From Nostoc sp. PCC 7107 (GTDB lineage: Bacteria; Cyanobacteriota; Cyanobacteriia; Cyanobacteriales; Nostocaceae), in the NCBI RefSeq assembly GCF_000316625.1, contig NC_019676.1, positions 2,622,501-2,686,500 of the forward strand: a stretch of 64,000 nt of DNA, in the 5' to 3' direction. Every line of letters starts with the position of its first letter. Positions within the stretch are counted from its first letter, which is position 1. The position numbers and the translations under genes were made by a program. Shown here piece by piece: positions 44,816 to 54,953 of this stretch. The notes under the pieces were generated by a model that had not been told where the DNA came from, did no database searches, and saw only the letters and a program-made list of their open reading frames with translations.

Positions 44816-46378
44816 CTAAATCTCGTTAACGGCTTCAGTATTAGTAGTAGCAGTTTGTAGTGGCAAAGAAAGTACATAACGGTGTCCTGATTCTGTTGAA
44901 CCTTGGATCGAAATTTGCCCACCATGTAATTCTGCTAACTGACAACTTAGTAACAAACCTAAGCTTTCACGGGATAAACTATTATTACTCTTAACTAACT
45001 CCAGATTGTGGTTTACACTTAACAAATCTGAGTAGGAATCACTTAAGTTTGGTGATTGTTCTAGTGTGATTGATAAACCTCCTAACTCATCTTGGTTTGT
45101 GGAATAACTACTGTATGAAGCTGCTTCGTTGGCAAGTTCCAGTAGAGATAGAGGATGAAGACGAAAATAGGGATCAACCTCAGTAATCCCGTCTCCTAAC
45201 CAAGGATGTGAAACCCAAACAGTAATATTGAGTATATTTTCTTTGTAAGAGACGTGAATTCTTACAATACTACCTGTCGCAGATAATTGAATAACACTGA
45301 AAACCATGTGGTAAAGTATTTGTCGCACCTTGTCTTTGTCTAAAGGCCAAATGCGACCACGCCCAGGTTCTATTGACAGGCGAATATCTTGCTCCCGACG
45401 GTTAGCTGGTTCTTCTAGACTATTAATAGCTTGTTGACACAACATTTCAATGTCTACCGGAGCTATGTTTAGTACTAGTGAATTTTCATCTACTGTACCT
45501 AATTCAGTAATTTCATTAACTAAAGACAGTAAGTAACGTCCGCTGTGTTGGATAATTTCCAGATATTCTCTTTGCTTAGTTGTCAAAGGCCCATAAATTT
45601 CTCTACCTAAGACACTAGCCATACCTAGTACAGATGTCAAAGGAGTGCGTAATTCTTGAGTAAGTTGCCCTAAAAGTTCTAGTTTTAATTGTCTAGTAGA
45701 ACGTGATTCTTTTTCTAAGGTCGTTGATGTTAGTTTTAAGCTATTGTTAGCTTCTTCATTAATAAACAAAGTAGACGCGCTTTTATGATTGTTCTTTTCT
45801 GATCTACTTTGCAGGAGTCGATTCCGCTCAAATTCACTCATGCTCCAACGAGCTATGATTTGTAAAAATTCAATATCTCGATTTTTAAATTCGCGCGGTA
45901 CCAAATCCATAACTGCCAAGGCACCTAAACAATGCCCTGAAGAATCAATTAATGGCACTCCCAAATAAGCGCGAATGCCATATTCTTGAACTAATTTACT
46001 AGTAATAATACTATTATTACTGTATTTTTGGGTATCATTAATTACTAGCTCTCTACAGGATTCTACAACTTGGGTGCAGAAAGATTCTCGACGCAACAAC
46101 TGACGGTTTTGCGCTAAATGATTCATCAATCCTAGTCTGGATAAACCTACAGATGACTTGAACCAATGGCGCTCCTGATCTACAAATCCCAATATAGAAA
46201 TTGGCGCTTCCAAAAAATGGGCAGCCGTTTGAGTAGCTTCCTCAAAGACTGGGATTGTTTCAGGTTGCCGCAAACCTAGTTCAGATAATACTGTGAGGCG
46301 TTGTTGTTCTCTCGTTTCCTGAGAAGCCCAACCATCCTTAAGAGCAAATAATTTGTTTTCAGGCTCTACCATTGCCAC
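44816..46378 (-). CDS. GAF-domain histidine-kinase-like protein lacking the phospho-acceptor histidine
   Basis: Residues 20-185 form a GAF sensor domain (ISILGFVDQERHWFKSSVGL, YLGVPLIDSSGHCLGALAVMD). Residues 230-295 correspond to the HisKA dimerisation helix, but where kinases read H-E-L-R-T-P this protein has Gln241-ELRTP (codon CAA). The ATP-binding domain (about 345-515) also lacks the usual Asn of the N box (YHMVFSVIQLS, 356-366) and has a weak G2 box (ESLGLLLSCQLAELHGG). It therefore probably does not autophosphorylate, and may act as a sensor or scaffold. No adjacent response regulator is present. Confidence 0.88.
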   Translation of the reverse strand: MAMVEPENKLFALKDGWASQETREQQRLTVLSELGLRQPETIPVFEEATQTAAHFLEAPISILGFVDQERHWFKSSVGLSRLGLMNHLAQNRQLLRRESFCTQVVESCRELVINDTQKYSNNSIITSKLVQEYGIRAYLGVPLIDSSGHCLGALAVMDLVPREFKNRDIEFLQIIARWSMSEFERNRLLQSRSEKNNHKSASTLFINEEANNSLKLTSTTLEKESRSTRQLKLELLGQLTQELRTPLTSVLGMASVLGREIYGPLTTKQREYLEIIQHSGRYLLSLVNEITELGTVDENSLVLNIAPVDIEMLCQQAINSLEEPANRREQDIRLSIEPGRGRIWPLDKDKVRQILYHMVFSVIQLSATGSIVRIHVSYKENILNITVWVSHPWLGDGITEVDPYFRLHPLSLLELANEAASYSSYSTNQDELGGLSITLEQSPNLSDSYSDLLSVNHNLELVKSNNSLSRESLGLLLSCQLAELHGGQISIQGSTESGHRYVLSLPLQTATTNTEAVNEI

Positions 46379-47051
46379 CGCTACCTTGATAATTCGTCGA
46401 TATTGTAATATATATAACCACTGTCGCCGGGTTATGATTTCCTATAGTTAAGCATTCCCCAATTTTGCCCTCGACAAACAATAATCGCACAGAAATTTTA
46501 TACAACTGTGGAAAATACAGTGATCTATTAGGATGTTCTGATTAAGCGAAATTTTAATGTCAGATAACGTTAGTTTCCAAATTTATCTGGGTAAAATAAT
46601 ATTAAGACTGGTATAAAAGTATTTTTCCCTAGTCGATTTTATACATAGAGTAAAAACTAGGAGTTTCTGACATATATACGCAATGATTGTTAACTTAAAA
46701 TTTGCTTTTTACGTAAAAATACTGTTACTTAGTTAATGAAACTGAAAGCCATATCTTAATTGCTACTAAAACAGAATCTAAAGTTGTTCAGTATTTAGCA
46801 ACTAATAAAAAATGCCATTTTGTAAGACTATTAACAATGTAAATTTAATGAAAATCAAGACAAGTTGTATGTATAACAGGCTTTATAAATACGTGATATT
46901 TCGCCTAAAAATACTTAGAATTAAAAGCAGATTTTATCAAATATTCACTGAGTTTTTACAAAATATTGTTGTTTAAATATTATGGTTAAACAACAGGACT
47001 AATTTTAATTGTTGGCAGGTTTAATATTTAAATTTTGAGGCACAATAATAA
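46379..47051. other. Gene-free divergent region upstream of the exopolysaccharide locus
   Basis: About 670 AT-rich bases between the GAF protein gene and the aminotransferase gene. No coding frame, repeat array or clear promoter motif was recognised. Confidence 0.4.
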
Positions 47052-48218
47052 ATGAATAAAATGGTTGCTCGAGTCCCTTTTGTAGACCTGAATTTACAAC
47101 ATCAACCAATTCAAAATCAATTAGAACAAGCAATCAATAGTGTATTACATCGAGGAGATTTTGTCTTAGGTAAAGCAGTTGCAGATTTTGAGACAGCGTT
47201 TGCCGCAGCATCAGGTGCAAACTATGGTGTGGGTGTAGCATCAGGAACAGATGCGATCGCGCTTGGTTTACAAGCTTGTAATATTGGTGTGGGTGATGAA
47301 GTAATTCTGCCAGCTAACACTTTTGTTGCCACATTAATAGGCGTATTACGTGTAGGGGCTAAACCAATTCTGGTTGATTGTGATCCTCAGACAGCCTTAA
47401 TTGATTTAAAAGCAGCAGCTAAAGTAGTTACATCTCATACCAAAGCAATTATTCCCGTACATCTTTATGGGCAGATGGTATCACCAAAACAATTATTAGA
47501 TTTTGCTGCTACCCACAAATTATTAATTTTTGAAGATGCAGCCCAAGCGCATTTAGCAGAATGCGAAGGTTATCGGGCTGGTTCTGTGGGTATAGCCGCA
47601 GCTTTTAGTTTCTATCCCAGCAAGAATTTAGGTGCTTTTGGCGATGGTGGAATGCTAATTACCAAAGATCCAGAGATTGCCCAAAAAATGGTGCGCTTAC
47701 GCAACTACGGTGCAGCCCAAAAGTACGTCCATGTAGAATCAGGGACAAATAGTCGCTTAGATACCTTGCAAGCAGCAGTGTTACTGGCAAAGTTACCTCA
47801 TTTACAAAAGTGGAATGGCGATCGCCATTCTATCGCCCAACAGTACGATACTCAACTAGCCCCCTTAGCATCTGCTGGCATTATCCCCATGCAAAATCAC
47901 AGCAGTGCAGGACACGTATATCACCTCTACGTGATTAAAATTGATGATGCTTGTGCGGTTGAACGCCAGCAAATTCAGGACAAACTCACAGCAGCCGGAA
48001 TTCAAACTGGAATTCACTACCCCATTCCTTGTCATCTGCAACCAGCATTCACCTATTTGGGTTATCAACCAGGAGATTTCCCCCAATCGGAAAAACTAGC
48101 AAAGCAGATATTATCTTTACCCATGTATCCTGGTTTAAGTAGTAATCAAATTAAAGAAGTCGTGACAGAGATTACATCAATAATGAGTGGTGAACAACAA
48201 CAGTTGTTATCTGTTTAA
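47052..48218 (+). CDS. DegT/DnrJ/EryC1/StrS-family sugar aminotransferase
   Basis: A 388-residue PLP-dependent aminotransferase: VPFVDLNLQHQPI at the start, GVASGTDAIALGLQA, LPANTFVAT, EDAAQAHLAE with the PLP-binding Asp162, and FSFYPSKNLGAFGDGG with the PLP lysine Lys191. Such enzymes make amino sugars from nucleotide-linked keto sugars, for surface polysaccharides. It opens the region with exosortase, Wza and Wzc genes, which fits a role in exopolysaccharide building. The exact sugar cannot be told. Confidence 0.92.
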   Translation: MNKMVARVPFVDLNLQHQPIQNQLEQAINSVLHRGDFVLGKAVADFETAFAAASGANYGVGVASGTDAIALGLQACNIGVGDEVILPANTFVATLIGVLRVGAKPILVDCDPQTALIDLKAAAKVVTSHTKAIIPVHLYGQMVSPKQLLDFAATHKLLIFEDAAQAHLAECEGYRAGSVGIAAAFSFYPSKNLGAFGDGGMLITKDPEIAQKMVRLRNYGAAQKYVHVESGTNSRLDTLQAAVLLAKLPHLQKWNGDRHSIAQQYDTQLAPLASAGIIPMQNHSSAGHVYHLYVIKIDDACAVERQQIQDKLTAAGIQTGIHYPIPCHLQPAFTYLGYQPGDFPQSEKLAKQILSLPMYPGLSSNQIKEVVTEITSIMSGEQQQLLSV

Positions 48219-48229
48219 AAACCAAGAAT

Positions 48230-48256
48230 TCAGGAGTCAGGAGTTAGGGGCGAGAA
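48230..48256. repeat. Short heptamer repeat (CAGGAGT)n
   Basis: CAGGAGTCAGGAGTTAGG contains two to three copies of the seven-base unit CAGGAGT, between the aminotransferase and exosortase genes. A short inverted pair (CAGGAG / CTCCTG) could form a weak hairpin. Confidence 0.5.
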
Positions 48257-48357
48257 TTCAGCATTGAATTTTTTGCTCCTGATGGTTGAATAAGTAAAAT
48301 ACTTGCCCGTCATCTTTTGATTTGATAGTCTTCTGAATTCTTCAATACTTTAAAATC

Positions 48358-49257
48358 ATGGCACTTCCACAACAAATTCAAATTAGAAGCATACAACAAT
48401 CACTGAGCATAGCAATTTTAGGCGTTTTGGGATTATTGTATGCCCCTCTGTTGCTTCACTGGCTTGATGGTTGGTTAAATAAAAGTATCAGTATAGAACA
48501 CGAATATTTTAGCCACGGGATTATCGGTCTACCGTTTGCAGCTTACCTGAGTTGGTTGAGTCGCAAACAGTGGCAACGTTTACCAGATAGCACTCATCCC
48601 GTGGGTGCTTTTTTGCTTTTAATCGGCGGCGTGTTCTATCTTAGCGGTATAACTGATTGGGTTAATCTTTCGTTGCCAATCATCTTAGCCGGATTATGCC
48701 TGTGGTTTAAAGGTGTGGCAGGTTTGCGCTTACAAGGCTTTCCAATGGTATTGGTATTTTTAGCAACCCCCACTTTTGTTCCATATCTATTAGTTCCCTA
48801 CACCTTACCCTTGCAAAGTTTTATTGCTGGCACCGCAGGATTTATTCTCAATCAAATTGGGATGCAAGTCACTGTTGACGAAATCAATATTTACGTCAGC
48901 GGACGCATTGTGGAAGTAGCACCCTATTGCGCGGGGCTAAAAATGTTATTTACTACTCTCTACGTTAGTTTGATGCTGCTGTACTGGACTGGTGCTTTAG
49001 TTTCCCGACGCATTAGTGCTTGGTTTATATGTATGGCTGTTGTCATTAGCGTTACTGCCAATATTATTCGTAACACTTTGCTGAGTTACTTTCACGGCAC
49101 AGGCAACGAAGCTGCATTTAAATGGTTACACGATAGTTGGGGCGGTGATTTGTATTCTGCTTGTATGCTTTTACTATTGGTACCATTACTCAATTGGATG
49201 CAAAGCAATTTTTTAGCAGAGCCAGCAACTGTAGAAGCAGTAGACGAGCAAAACTAA
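48358..49257 (+). CDS. Cyanoexosortase (probably the B type)
   Basis: Exosortases are membrane transpeptidases thought to cleave PEP-CTERM-type tails of exported proteins. The 299-residue protein has about eight membrane helices and the three conserved catalytic residues: Cys191 in VEVAPYCAGLKML, Arg238 in NIIRNTLL and His258 in FKWLHDSWGG. HEYFSHGIIGLPFAAYLSW near the N-terminus is characteristic. It is followed by a partner gene and by polysaccharide export genes, the usual context for exosortases. The B subtype is inferred from memory of the family and the partner's type. Confidence 0.9.
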   Translation: MALPQQIQIRSIQQSLSIAILGVLGLLYAPLLLHWLDGWLNKSISIEHEYFSHGIIGLPFAAYLSWLSRKQWQRLPDSTHPVGAFLLLIGGVFYLSGITDWVNLSLPIILAGLCLWFKGVAGLRLQGFPMVLVFLATPTFVPYLLVPYTLPLQSFIAGTAGFILNQIGMQVTVDEINIYVSGRIVEVAPYCAGLKMLFTTLYVSLMLLYWTGALVSRRISAWFICMAVVISVTANIIRNTLLSYFHGTGNEAAFKWLHDSWGGDLYSACMLLLLVPLLNWMQSNFLAEPATVEAVDEQN

Positions 49258-49438
49258 CAAAAAAGCTATGTTTGGTAAAAAGCAACCAGAACAATCAAGC
49301 CAATCTTAGCTTTAAATACTTGCGACATATAGCTTTGCCATCGATTTTAGCCTATTCTTCTCCAAAGCCCCATCAACAGAGACTGCTACTTTTACTGAAC
49401 TCAGAGTGCCATTTTTTCAGTAAAATTTTGCGTAAATA

Positions 49439-50176
49439 TTGCAAATTTTACTGATGATTTCCTTTTCTAAGGTTCTCAAAGAAAAACAGGTGACATATAT
49501 AGTAGCTCTGGCATTGTTGCTGCTGCTATTGGCAATGGGTGGAGTTCCCAGCTACTTCAGTGGACGCTGGGAATGGAAACAGCCACCACCTGTTACCACC
49601 CTCAAAGAATTAAGAAAAATACGTAAAACCGGATTAACCATTCCTGGTTGGCAAACGGTTCAACAAAGCGAACAACAAATTGGTGAGCATAAATGGTCGC
49701 TGCAAATTCTCAAACAAGCCAGTTCCCAAACTCAGATAATCTTGCTATTACTCCCACAGAATGGGCCAAAGGATCAACCGGAAGTGGAATGGACAGAGAT
49801 TAACGGCTGGGGTAGGTTGCGTTGGGGAAAATGGGATATGGCTCAAGAACGTTCTCTGAAATTTCCAGTGAAACAGTCCCAAACTTCAACTTCCCATCCA
49901 GAAGCGCGAGTCAAAGCTAGATTTTTTCGGATTTCGACACAACAAGATACTTTTGCTGCCTTGCAATGGTATGCTTTCCGCAATGGTGGAGACCCATCAC
50001 CTTTAAGCTGGTTTTTTACAGATCAGTTGGCTCAGTGGCAAAAACATCGGACGCCTTGGGTAGCTGTAAGTATTTTGATACCAATAGAGCCTTTTGGAGA
50101 AGTAGAAAATACTAGGTCTTTAGCTCAGTCTCTGGGTGAAACGGTGCAAACTACATTGATGGCAAACGCTTTATAG
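49439..50176 (+). CDS. Cyanoexosortase system-associated protein (EpsI-like)
   Basis: A 245-residue protein with an N-terminal membrane helix (about 14-34), then a soluble domain with TIPGWQTVQQSEQQIGEHKW, INGWGRLRWGKWD, ARFFRISTQQDTFAALQWYAF and DPSPLSWFFTDQLAQW. This looks like the companion protein found beside cyanoexosortase genes, related in idea to EpsI. Its function is unknown; it may help the exosortase or the polysaccharide machinery. It lies 181 bases after the exosortase gene, with an additional upstream frame that appears non-coding. Confidence 0.82.
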   Translation: MQILLMISFSKVLKEKQVTYIVALALLLLLLAMGGVPSYFSGRWEWKQPPPVTTLKELRKIRKTGLTIPGWQTVQQSEQQIGEHKWSLQILKQASSQTQIILLLLPQNGPKDQPEVEWTEINGWGRLRWGKWDMAQERSLKFPVKQSQTSTSHPEARVKARFFRISTQQDTFAALQWYAFRNGGDPSPLSWFFTDQLAQWQKHRTPWVAVSILIPIEPFGEVENTRSLAQSLGETVQTTLMANAL

Positions 50177-50380
50177 TCAAGTATGTTTGAAAATATCGGA
50201 AATCAACTAGTAGCGTGGATAAACTGCTATCTTTGATCCAATAATTTCGGAGAATGGCAAGATAAAAATTTTCCTGCTTTTCTATAATCAATTCTGCAAC
50301 TCAAAACCAATATAGAAGTTATTTCCAACGTCAAATAACGACTCGGCAGAACCAATTCTCAACACAGCTTTACTGCACCG

Positions 50381-51790
50381 ATGTTTATAGCTTCCCATCC
50401 TTATGTACGTGCATTTAGCACTTTATGTTTTGTCAGTTTTCAGGCAGGTGTTTGGCTGACAAACTCTGTACAACCTGTTGTCGCTCAATCTTTACCATCT
50501 TCTGAAACTTCACCAGGACAAAAATTTCCGTCGCTACCACCTGCAAATCCGGCGACTGAAGAATCACCGCTACAACCTCCTTCCCCACCACCCAATGCTG
50601 ATAGTATTCCTGGTGAAAGCGGCGGAGTTTCTTCCCAACTCAACCGTTACCTGTTAGGGCCAGGAGATGTAATCAGTGTGACGTTTCAACGTCCTCCGGG
50701 TGCTTATCGCTTGGGGCCGGGAGATTCTATTAATGTTGTGGTTCAACGCTTCCCAGACTTAAGTTTTGCCGCTTCTGTTAATCCAGAAGGTAATATTGCA
50801 GTGCCACTACTAGGTACAGTGCCACTACAAAGTTTAACTTTGCTAGAAGCTCAAGAAAAAATTCGGTTGTTATTTAATCGTTATGTAGTTAATCCTGTAG
50901 TAGTTCTGTCATTGACGGGTTTACGCCAGGATTTGAGTTTTCAGGCGCAAATTAGTCCTGAAGGTAATATTGTTGTGCCACAGGTGGGAATATTATCTAT
51001 ACAAGGCTTGAGTTTGGCAGAAGCTCAAGAAAAAATTCGCTTGAGTTTAAGTCGCGTCATGGTTGATCCAGCGATCGCAGTATCTTTATTTTCACCACGA
51101 CCTGTACAAATTACGATTAGCGGTGAGGTTTTTCGTCCAGGGATTTATCCTGTCGCTTCTGCCACACCTAGAGTCGCTGATGCTTTACTGATAGCTGGCG
51201 GTTCGACTATGAGCGCCGACCTCCGACAAGTACAAGTGCGTCGGACATTAATGGATGGTTCTGTAATTTCCCAAAATATTGACCTATACGCAGCGTTACA
51301 AAATGGCGGTTCTGTGCCGAATTTACGTTTGCAAGATGGAGATGCAGTGATCATCCCCCGTCGAGAAGTCGGCAACGATGATGGTTATGACCGCAATTTA
51401 ATTGCGCGTTCATCCTTAGCGGTACCGCAGATTCGCGTCCGCTTGTTAAACTATGCGGCTGGTGGACTCGTAACACAAACCTTGCCGAATGGCAGTACTT
51501 TTATTGATGCTTTGGGAGGGATTAATTTAGATACAGCTAACCTGCGAGATATTGCGTTAATTCGATTTGACCCAGAACGAGGTCGGGCAATTACACAAAA
51601 ACTGGATGCCAAAAAAGCACTTTCTGGTGATATCTCTCAAAATGTCCCCTTACAAGATAATGATGTTATTGTTGTTGGTCGCAACCTAATTACTAGAATC
51701 ACTAATATCTTTAGTACAATTACTCGGCCGTTCTTTGATGTTCAAAGTTTTATTCGCTTCTTCCAATTTTTTGGCGGTGGCTCCAATTAG
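50381..51790 (+). CDS. Polysaccharide export protein, Wza-like with duplicated export domain
   Basis: The 469-residue protein has a signal peptide (about 1-35), a Pro/Ser-rich linker (36-85) and two consecutive polysaccharide-export (Poly_export) units: LGPGDSINVVVQRFPDLSFA with NPEGNIAVPLLGTV, and SFQAQISPEGNIVVPQVGIL, each ending in EAQEKIRL. SLBB-type units follow (ITISGEVFRPGIYPV; RLLNYAAGGLV). Wza forms the outer-membrane channel through which exopolysaccharide leaves. It has a Wzc-like kinase downstream. Duplication of the export unit within one protein is noteworthy. Confidence 0.92.
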   Translation: MFIASHPYVRAFSTLCFVSFQAGVWLTNSVQPVVAQSLPSSETSPGQKFPSLPPANPATEESPLQPPSPPPNADSIPGESGGVSSQLNRYLLGPGDVISVTFQRPPGAYRLGPGDSINVVVQRFPDLSFAASVNPEGNIAVPLLGTVPLQSLTLLEAQEKIRLLFNRYVVNPVVVLSLTGLRQDLSFQAQISPEGNIVVPQVGILSIQGLSLAEAQEKIRLSLSRVMVDPAIAVSLFSPRPVQITISGEVFRPGIYPVASATPRVADALLIAGGSTMSADLRQVQVRRTLMDGSVISQNIDLYAALQNGGSVPNLRLQDGDAVIIPRREVGNDDGYDRNLIARSSLAVPQIRVRLLNYAAGGLVTQTLPNGSTFIDALGGINLDTANLRDIALIRFDPERGRAITQKLDAKKALSGDISQNVPLQDNDVIVVGRNLITRITNIFSTITRPFFDVQSFIRFFQFFGGGSN

Positions 51791-51891
51791 TGCATCTTAT
51801 TTGTTTGGTTTGGCGAAACACAAATGACAGTTGAATCTTGACCATTGATTATTAACCAGCTTTCTCTCGCTTATTTCTATATGCCTCTGCT

Positions 51892-54084
51892 ATGACCCCA
51901 CCAATTGTTAAGCGTTATCTAATTGCATTCGAGAAGTACAAGTGGATTGGACTAGGTAGTTTTGCGCTAGTTGTCGCTGGGTCAACAGTGGTAGCTGTAC
52001 AACCAGATCCACCTATTAACTACATAGCAGATGGCGCACTGACTTATAATCGTCCACCAGTTTCATTTTCGCTGACGGGGAATGAGATTCAGCAGCAAGG
52101 GCAAGAATTAAGCGAGGGTGCTTTGCTGTCAGATCAGATTATTGAAACTGTCGCCACAAAAGTTAATGTTAAACCAAAAACAATTGGTTTAAATGTTGCT
52201 CTGAAATTACCCGAAAAAGCTAAGGCTGGAGAAGTTGCATCCACAGTTATTGATTTGAAATATAAAGATACTGATCCTAAACGCGCCCAAGAGGTGCTTC
52301 AGGAATTAATGCAGGCAATGATCAAGCTGAGTGGCGAAATTAACACGGGAAGGCTAAAAGCAATTATTCAAAAAATTGAAGAACGTATACCCCAGGCGAA
52401 AGCGGAATTGCAAACAGCAGAAAAAAGATTAGAACAGTACGATCGCCGAGAACGACCGGCAATCTTATCCGCAGAGAATGGTAGTTTATTGGCAGGAATC
52501 ACTAATAGCCAAAATCAACAACGATTAATTCAACTAAATATTGCGGGGATTGATGCCCAAATTCGCAGTTTGCAAGCAAAGTTAGGTTTAGATGTCAATA
52601 AAGCTTATATTTCTTCGGCTTTAAGTGCTGACCCCATTTTGGGTAGTTTGCGAACACAGCTATATCAAACAGAATCGCAAATTGCCTTGCTACGCAAAGA
52701 TTTGCGACCTGAACATCCCACAATGATTCAGTTACAGCGCCAAAAAGAAGCAACAGAACTATTAATCCAACAGCGTGCTAACGAAGTTATCGGTGGTGGT
52801 GGTGCAGCCGCACCTTTTTCAGGAGATATTTCGGGAATTCGCGCCCAAAGTAACTTAGATCCAGCCAGACAAGGGTTAGCAAATCAGATGGTGACTTTGC
52901 AAACCCAACGAGATACGCTGCAACAACAGTTAGCACAGCAAATCCGCGAAGAAGTCCGACTACGGCAAGAGTATTCTTTAATACCAAATAAACAGTTAGA
53001 GCGATCGCGATTAGAACAGGAAGTTGGGCTGAAAAAAGCAGTTTATGACCAAATGCAGGCTAAACTCACAGACTCTAAAACCGCAGAGGCAGAAACTGTT
53101 AGTAGCTTGACTATCGCCCGGACACCGAGTATTATTCCCGAACCCACGAAAGTCAAAAGTGTGCCAACAACTTTAGGAATTGGTGGTTTCTTAGGTTTGT
53201 TAGTAGGTGGTGGCGTGATATTTTTGCTGGGTTCTCTAGAAGGTGTTTTCAAAACCCAAGAAGATATCCGCGACAGCTTGAAGCAACGGGAAGTGGTGTT
53301 ATTGGGCGAAATACCTTTAATGCCAGTAGATGATTTAGCGGCTGAAGCAGTTCCAGTGGTATTTTCTGTTGATTCACCATATTTGGAGTTTTATGAAAAG
53401 TTTCGTAGTAATTTACGCCGTCTAGCAGGTAAAGACGTAAAAATTCTCTTAATTGCTAGTACTGGCGCTCAAGAAGGAAAAACAGTCAGTGCTTACAACT
53501 TAGGTGTAGCTTGCGCTCGTGCTGGCAAACGTACCTTAATTATTGAAACTGATTTGCGATCGCCTTCGCGGGCTGCATCCCTAAAAGTGAATCTTGACCC
53601 TGACGCGACTATAGAACCTTTACGTTATTATGCCAGCTTGAGTGATTGTATTCGCTTAGTACCTGATGTAGAAAATTTATACATTATTCCCAGTCCCGGC
53701 CCTGTGCTGCAATCACCAGCTATTATTGAATCTAGCGAAATGCGGCGACTCATGGAAGATGCCCGTGAGCGTTATGATTTAGTAATTTTAGATACTAGTC
53801 CTTTAAGTTACTCTAATGATCCGTTACTTATTCAACCCTACAGCGATGGCATAGTATTGGTAGCACGACCGAACTATACCCAAGAAAGTATGTTAGGTGA
53901 AGCGATCGATCAATTACAAGAAGCTGAACTAGGATTATTGGGTGTAATCATCAATGGTGCTGATATTGAAGTTACTGTACCAGAAACAGCAGAACCTCTA
54001 CCAACATCTTCATCAAAACCAGAACCAGTAATTGCGGAAGAATCTGATCAAGTTTCCGCAGGCGTAAATAACACCTACAACTAG
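51892..54084 (+). CDS. Wzc-like polysaccharide chain-length protein with tyrosine autokinase domain
   Basis: The 730-residue protein has two membrane helices (about 15-35 and 425-445) flanking a periplasmic Wzz-type domain with coiled-coil stretches (about 145-400). The cytoplasmic BY-kinase domain follows, with Walker A STGAQEGKT (near 523-531), Walker A' IIETDLRSP and Walker B LVILDTSPL. It controls polymer length and export with Wza. The usual tyrosine cluster at the C-terminus is almost absent (only one Tyr, near the end), so autophosphorylation there may be limited. It lies about 100 bases after the Wza-like gene. Confidence 0.93.
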   Translation: MTPPIVKRYLIAFEKYKWIGLGSFALVVAGSTVVAVQPDPPINYIADGALTYNRPPVSFSLTGNEIQQQGQELSEGALLSDQIIETVATKVNVKPKTIGLNVALKLPEKAKAGEVASTVIDLKYKDTDPKRAQEVLQELMQAMIKLSGEINTGRLKAIIQKIEERIPQAKAELQTAEKRLEQYDRRERPAILSAENGSLLAGITNSQNQQRLIQLNIAGIDAQIRSLQAKLGLDVNKAYISSALSADPILGSLRTQLYQTESQIALLRKDLRPEHPTMIQLQRQKEATELLIQQRANEVIGGGGAAAPFSGDISGIRAQSNLDPARQGLANQMVTLQTQRDTLQQQLAQQIREEVRLRQEYSLIPNKQLERSRLEQEVGLKKAVYDQMQAKLTDSKTAEAETVSSLTIARTPSIIPEPTKVKSVPTTLGIGGFLGLLVGGGVIFLLGSLEGVFKTQEDIRDSLKQREVVLLGEIPLMPVDDLAAEAVPVVFSVDSPYLEFYEKFRSNLRRLAGKDVKILLIASTGAQEGKTVSAYNLGVACARAGKRTLIIETDLRSPSRAASLKVNLDPDATIEPLRYYASLSDCIRLVPDVENLYIIPSPGPVLQSPAIIESSEMRRLMEDARERYDLVILDTSPLSYSNDPLLIQPYSDGIVLVARPNYTQESMLGEAIDQLQEAELGLLGVIINGADIEVTVPETAEPLPTSSSKPEPVIAEESDQVSAGVNNTYN

Positions 54085-54178
54085 TGAGAAATAGAAGTTT
54101 GGGGATACAAGGGTGTGGAAAATGAAACCTTGATACCCCAAATCCCTTGAGACTCAGCACCCAGTACTTTGTCAAAGC

Positions 54179-54856
54179 TTATTCATAGTCGCGTTTAAAT
54201 AGACCAAACAAGGGCGCAAGTATAACTCCGAAAACAAAGCCACCGATATGCGCCCAATAAGCAACTCCCCCAGATTGGACGCTCATATTAGCAGCAGCTT
54301 GGAGGCTGGCGAGACCAGATATCACATTCTGCACAAAGAAAATGCCAATGACTACCAGTGCCGGAACACTAATTGTAGTTGCAAAAAAACCTAAAAATAT
54401 TAAGGTCGTAATTCTGGCATGAGGAAAGCGGATGAGATATGCGCCCAAAACCCCAGAAATTGCTCCACTAGCGCCCAAGGAAGGAATTGGAGAATTCATT
54501 CCAATCGCCCACTGACACAAAGCCGCTAAAGCGCCGCATGTCAAATAAAAAATTAGATATTTGAAATGACCCAAACGATCTTCGATATTGTTGCCAAAGA
54601 CCCAAAGAAAAACCATATTCGAGATCAAGTGCCACCAACCGCCGTGGAGAAACTGTGATGTAATTAAAGTTATCCATTCTCCATCAAAGTTGTAGGTTAA
54701 TTCTCTGGGTACTACAGCATACTCACTGAAAAAGAAATTTAATCGGGCATTAGACAAACTCACTTCATGAAGAAAAACTAAAACATTCATACCAATCAAA
54801 CCGTAAGTGAAATACGGCGTGATTCGCGTCGGATTTTCGTCATAGAGTGGAAACAC
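54179..54856 (-). CDS. Rhomboid-family intramembrane serine protease
   Basis: The 225-residue protein has six predicted membrane helices and the rhomboid marks FLHGGWWHLISNMVFLWVFG (His76, Asn80), the catalytic GASG (Ser130 in SLGASGAISGVLGAY) and the catalytic His203 in YWAHIGGFVFG. Rhomboids cut within membrane helices of their substrates. A closely similar gene is 225 bases upstream on the same strand, so the two arose by tandem duplication. Substrates unknown. Confidence 0.95.
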   Translation of the reverse strand: MFPLYDENPTRITPYFTYGLIGMNVLVFLHEVSLSNARLNFFFSEYAVVPRELTYNFDGEWITLITSQFLHGGWWHLISNMVFLWVFGNNIEDRLGHFKYLIFYLTCGALAALCQWAIGMNSPIPSLGASGAISGVLGAYLIRFPHARITTLIFLGFFATTISVPALVVIGIFFVQNVISGLASLQAAANMSVQSGGVAYWAHIGGFVFGVILAPLFGLFKRDYE

Positions 54857-54953
54857 AGGTGTTTTTCCTAATTATCAATTAACTGCAATATAGCTTGTGT
54901 GACTGGCAGTTGAAAAATTTTGATAATTGCACCTGTGATAAAGTGCTGTAAAG

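Noticed and set aside
49161-49454. A 97-codon plus-strand frame between the exosortase and its partner
   Set aside because: Half of it overlaps the exosortase gene in another frame and the rest looks random.
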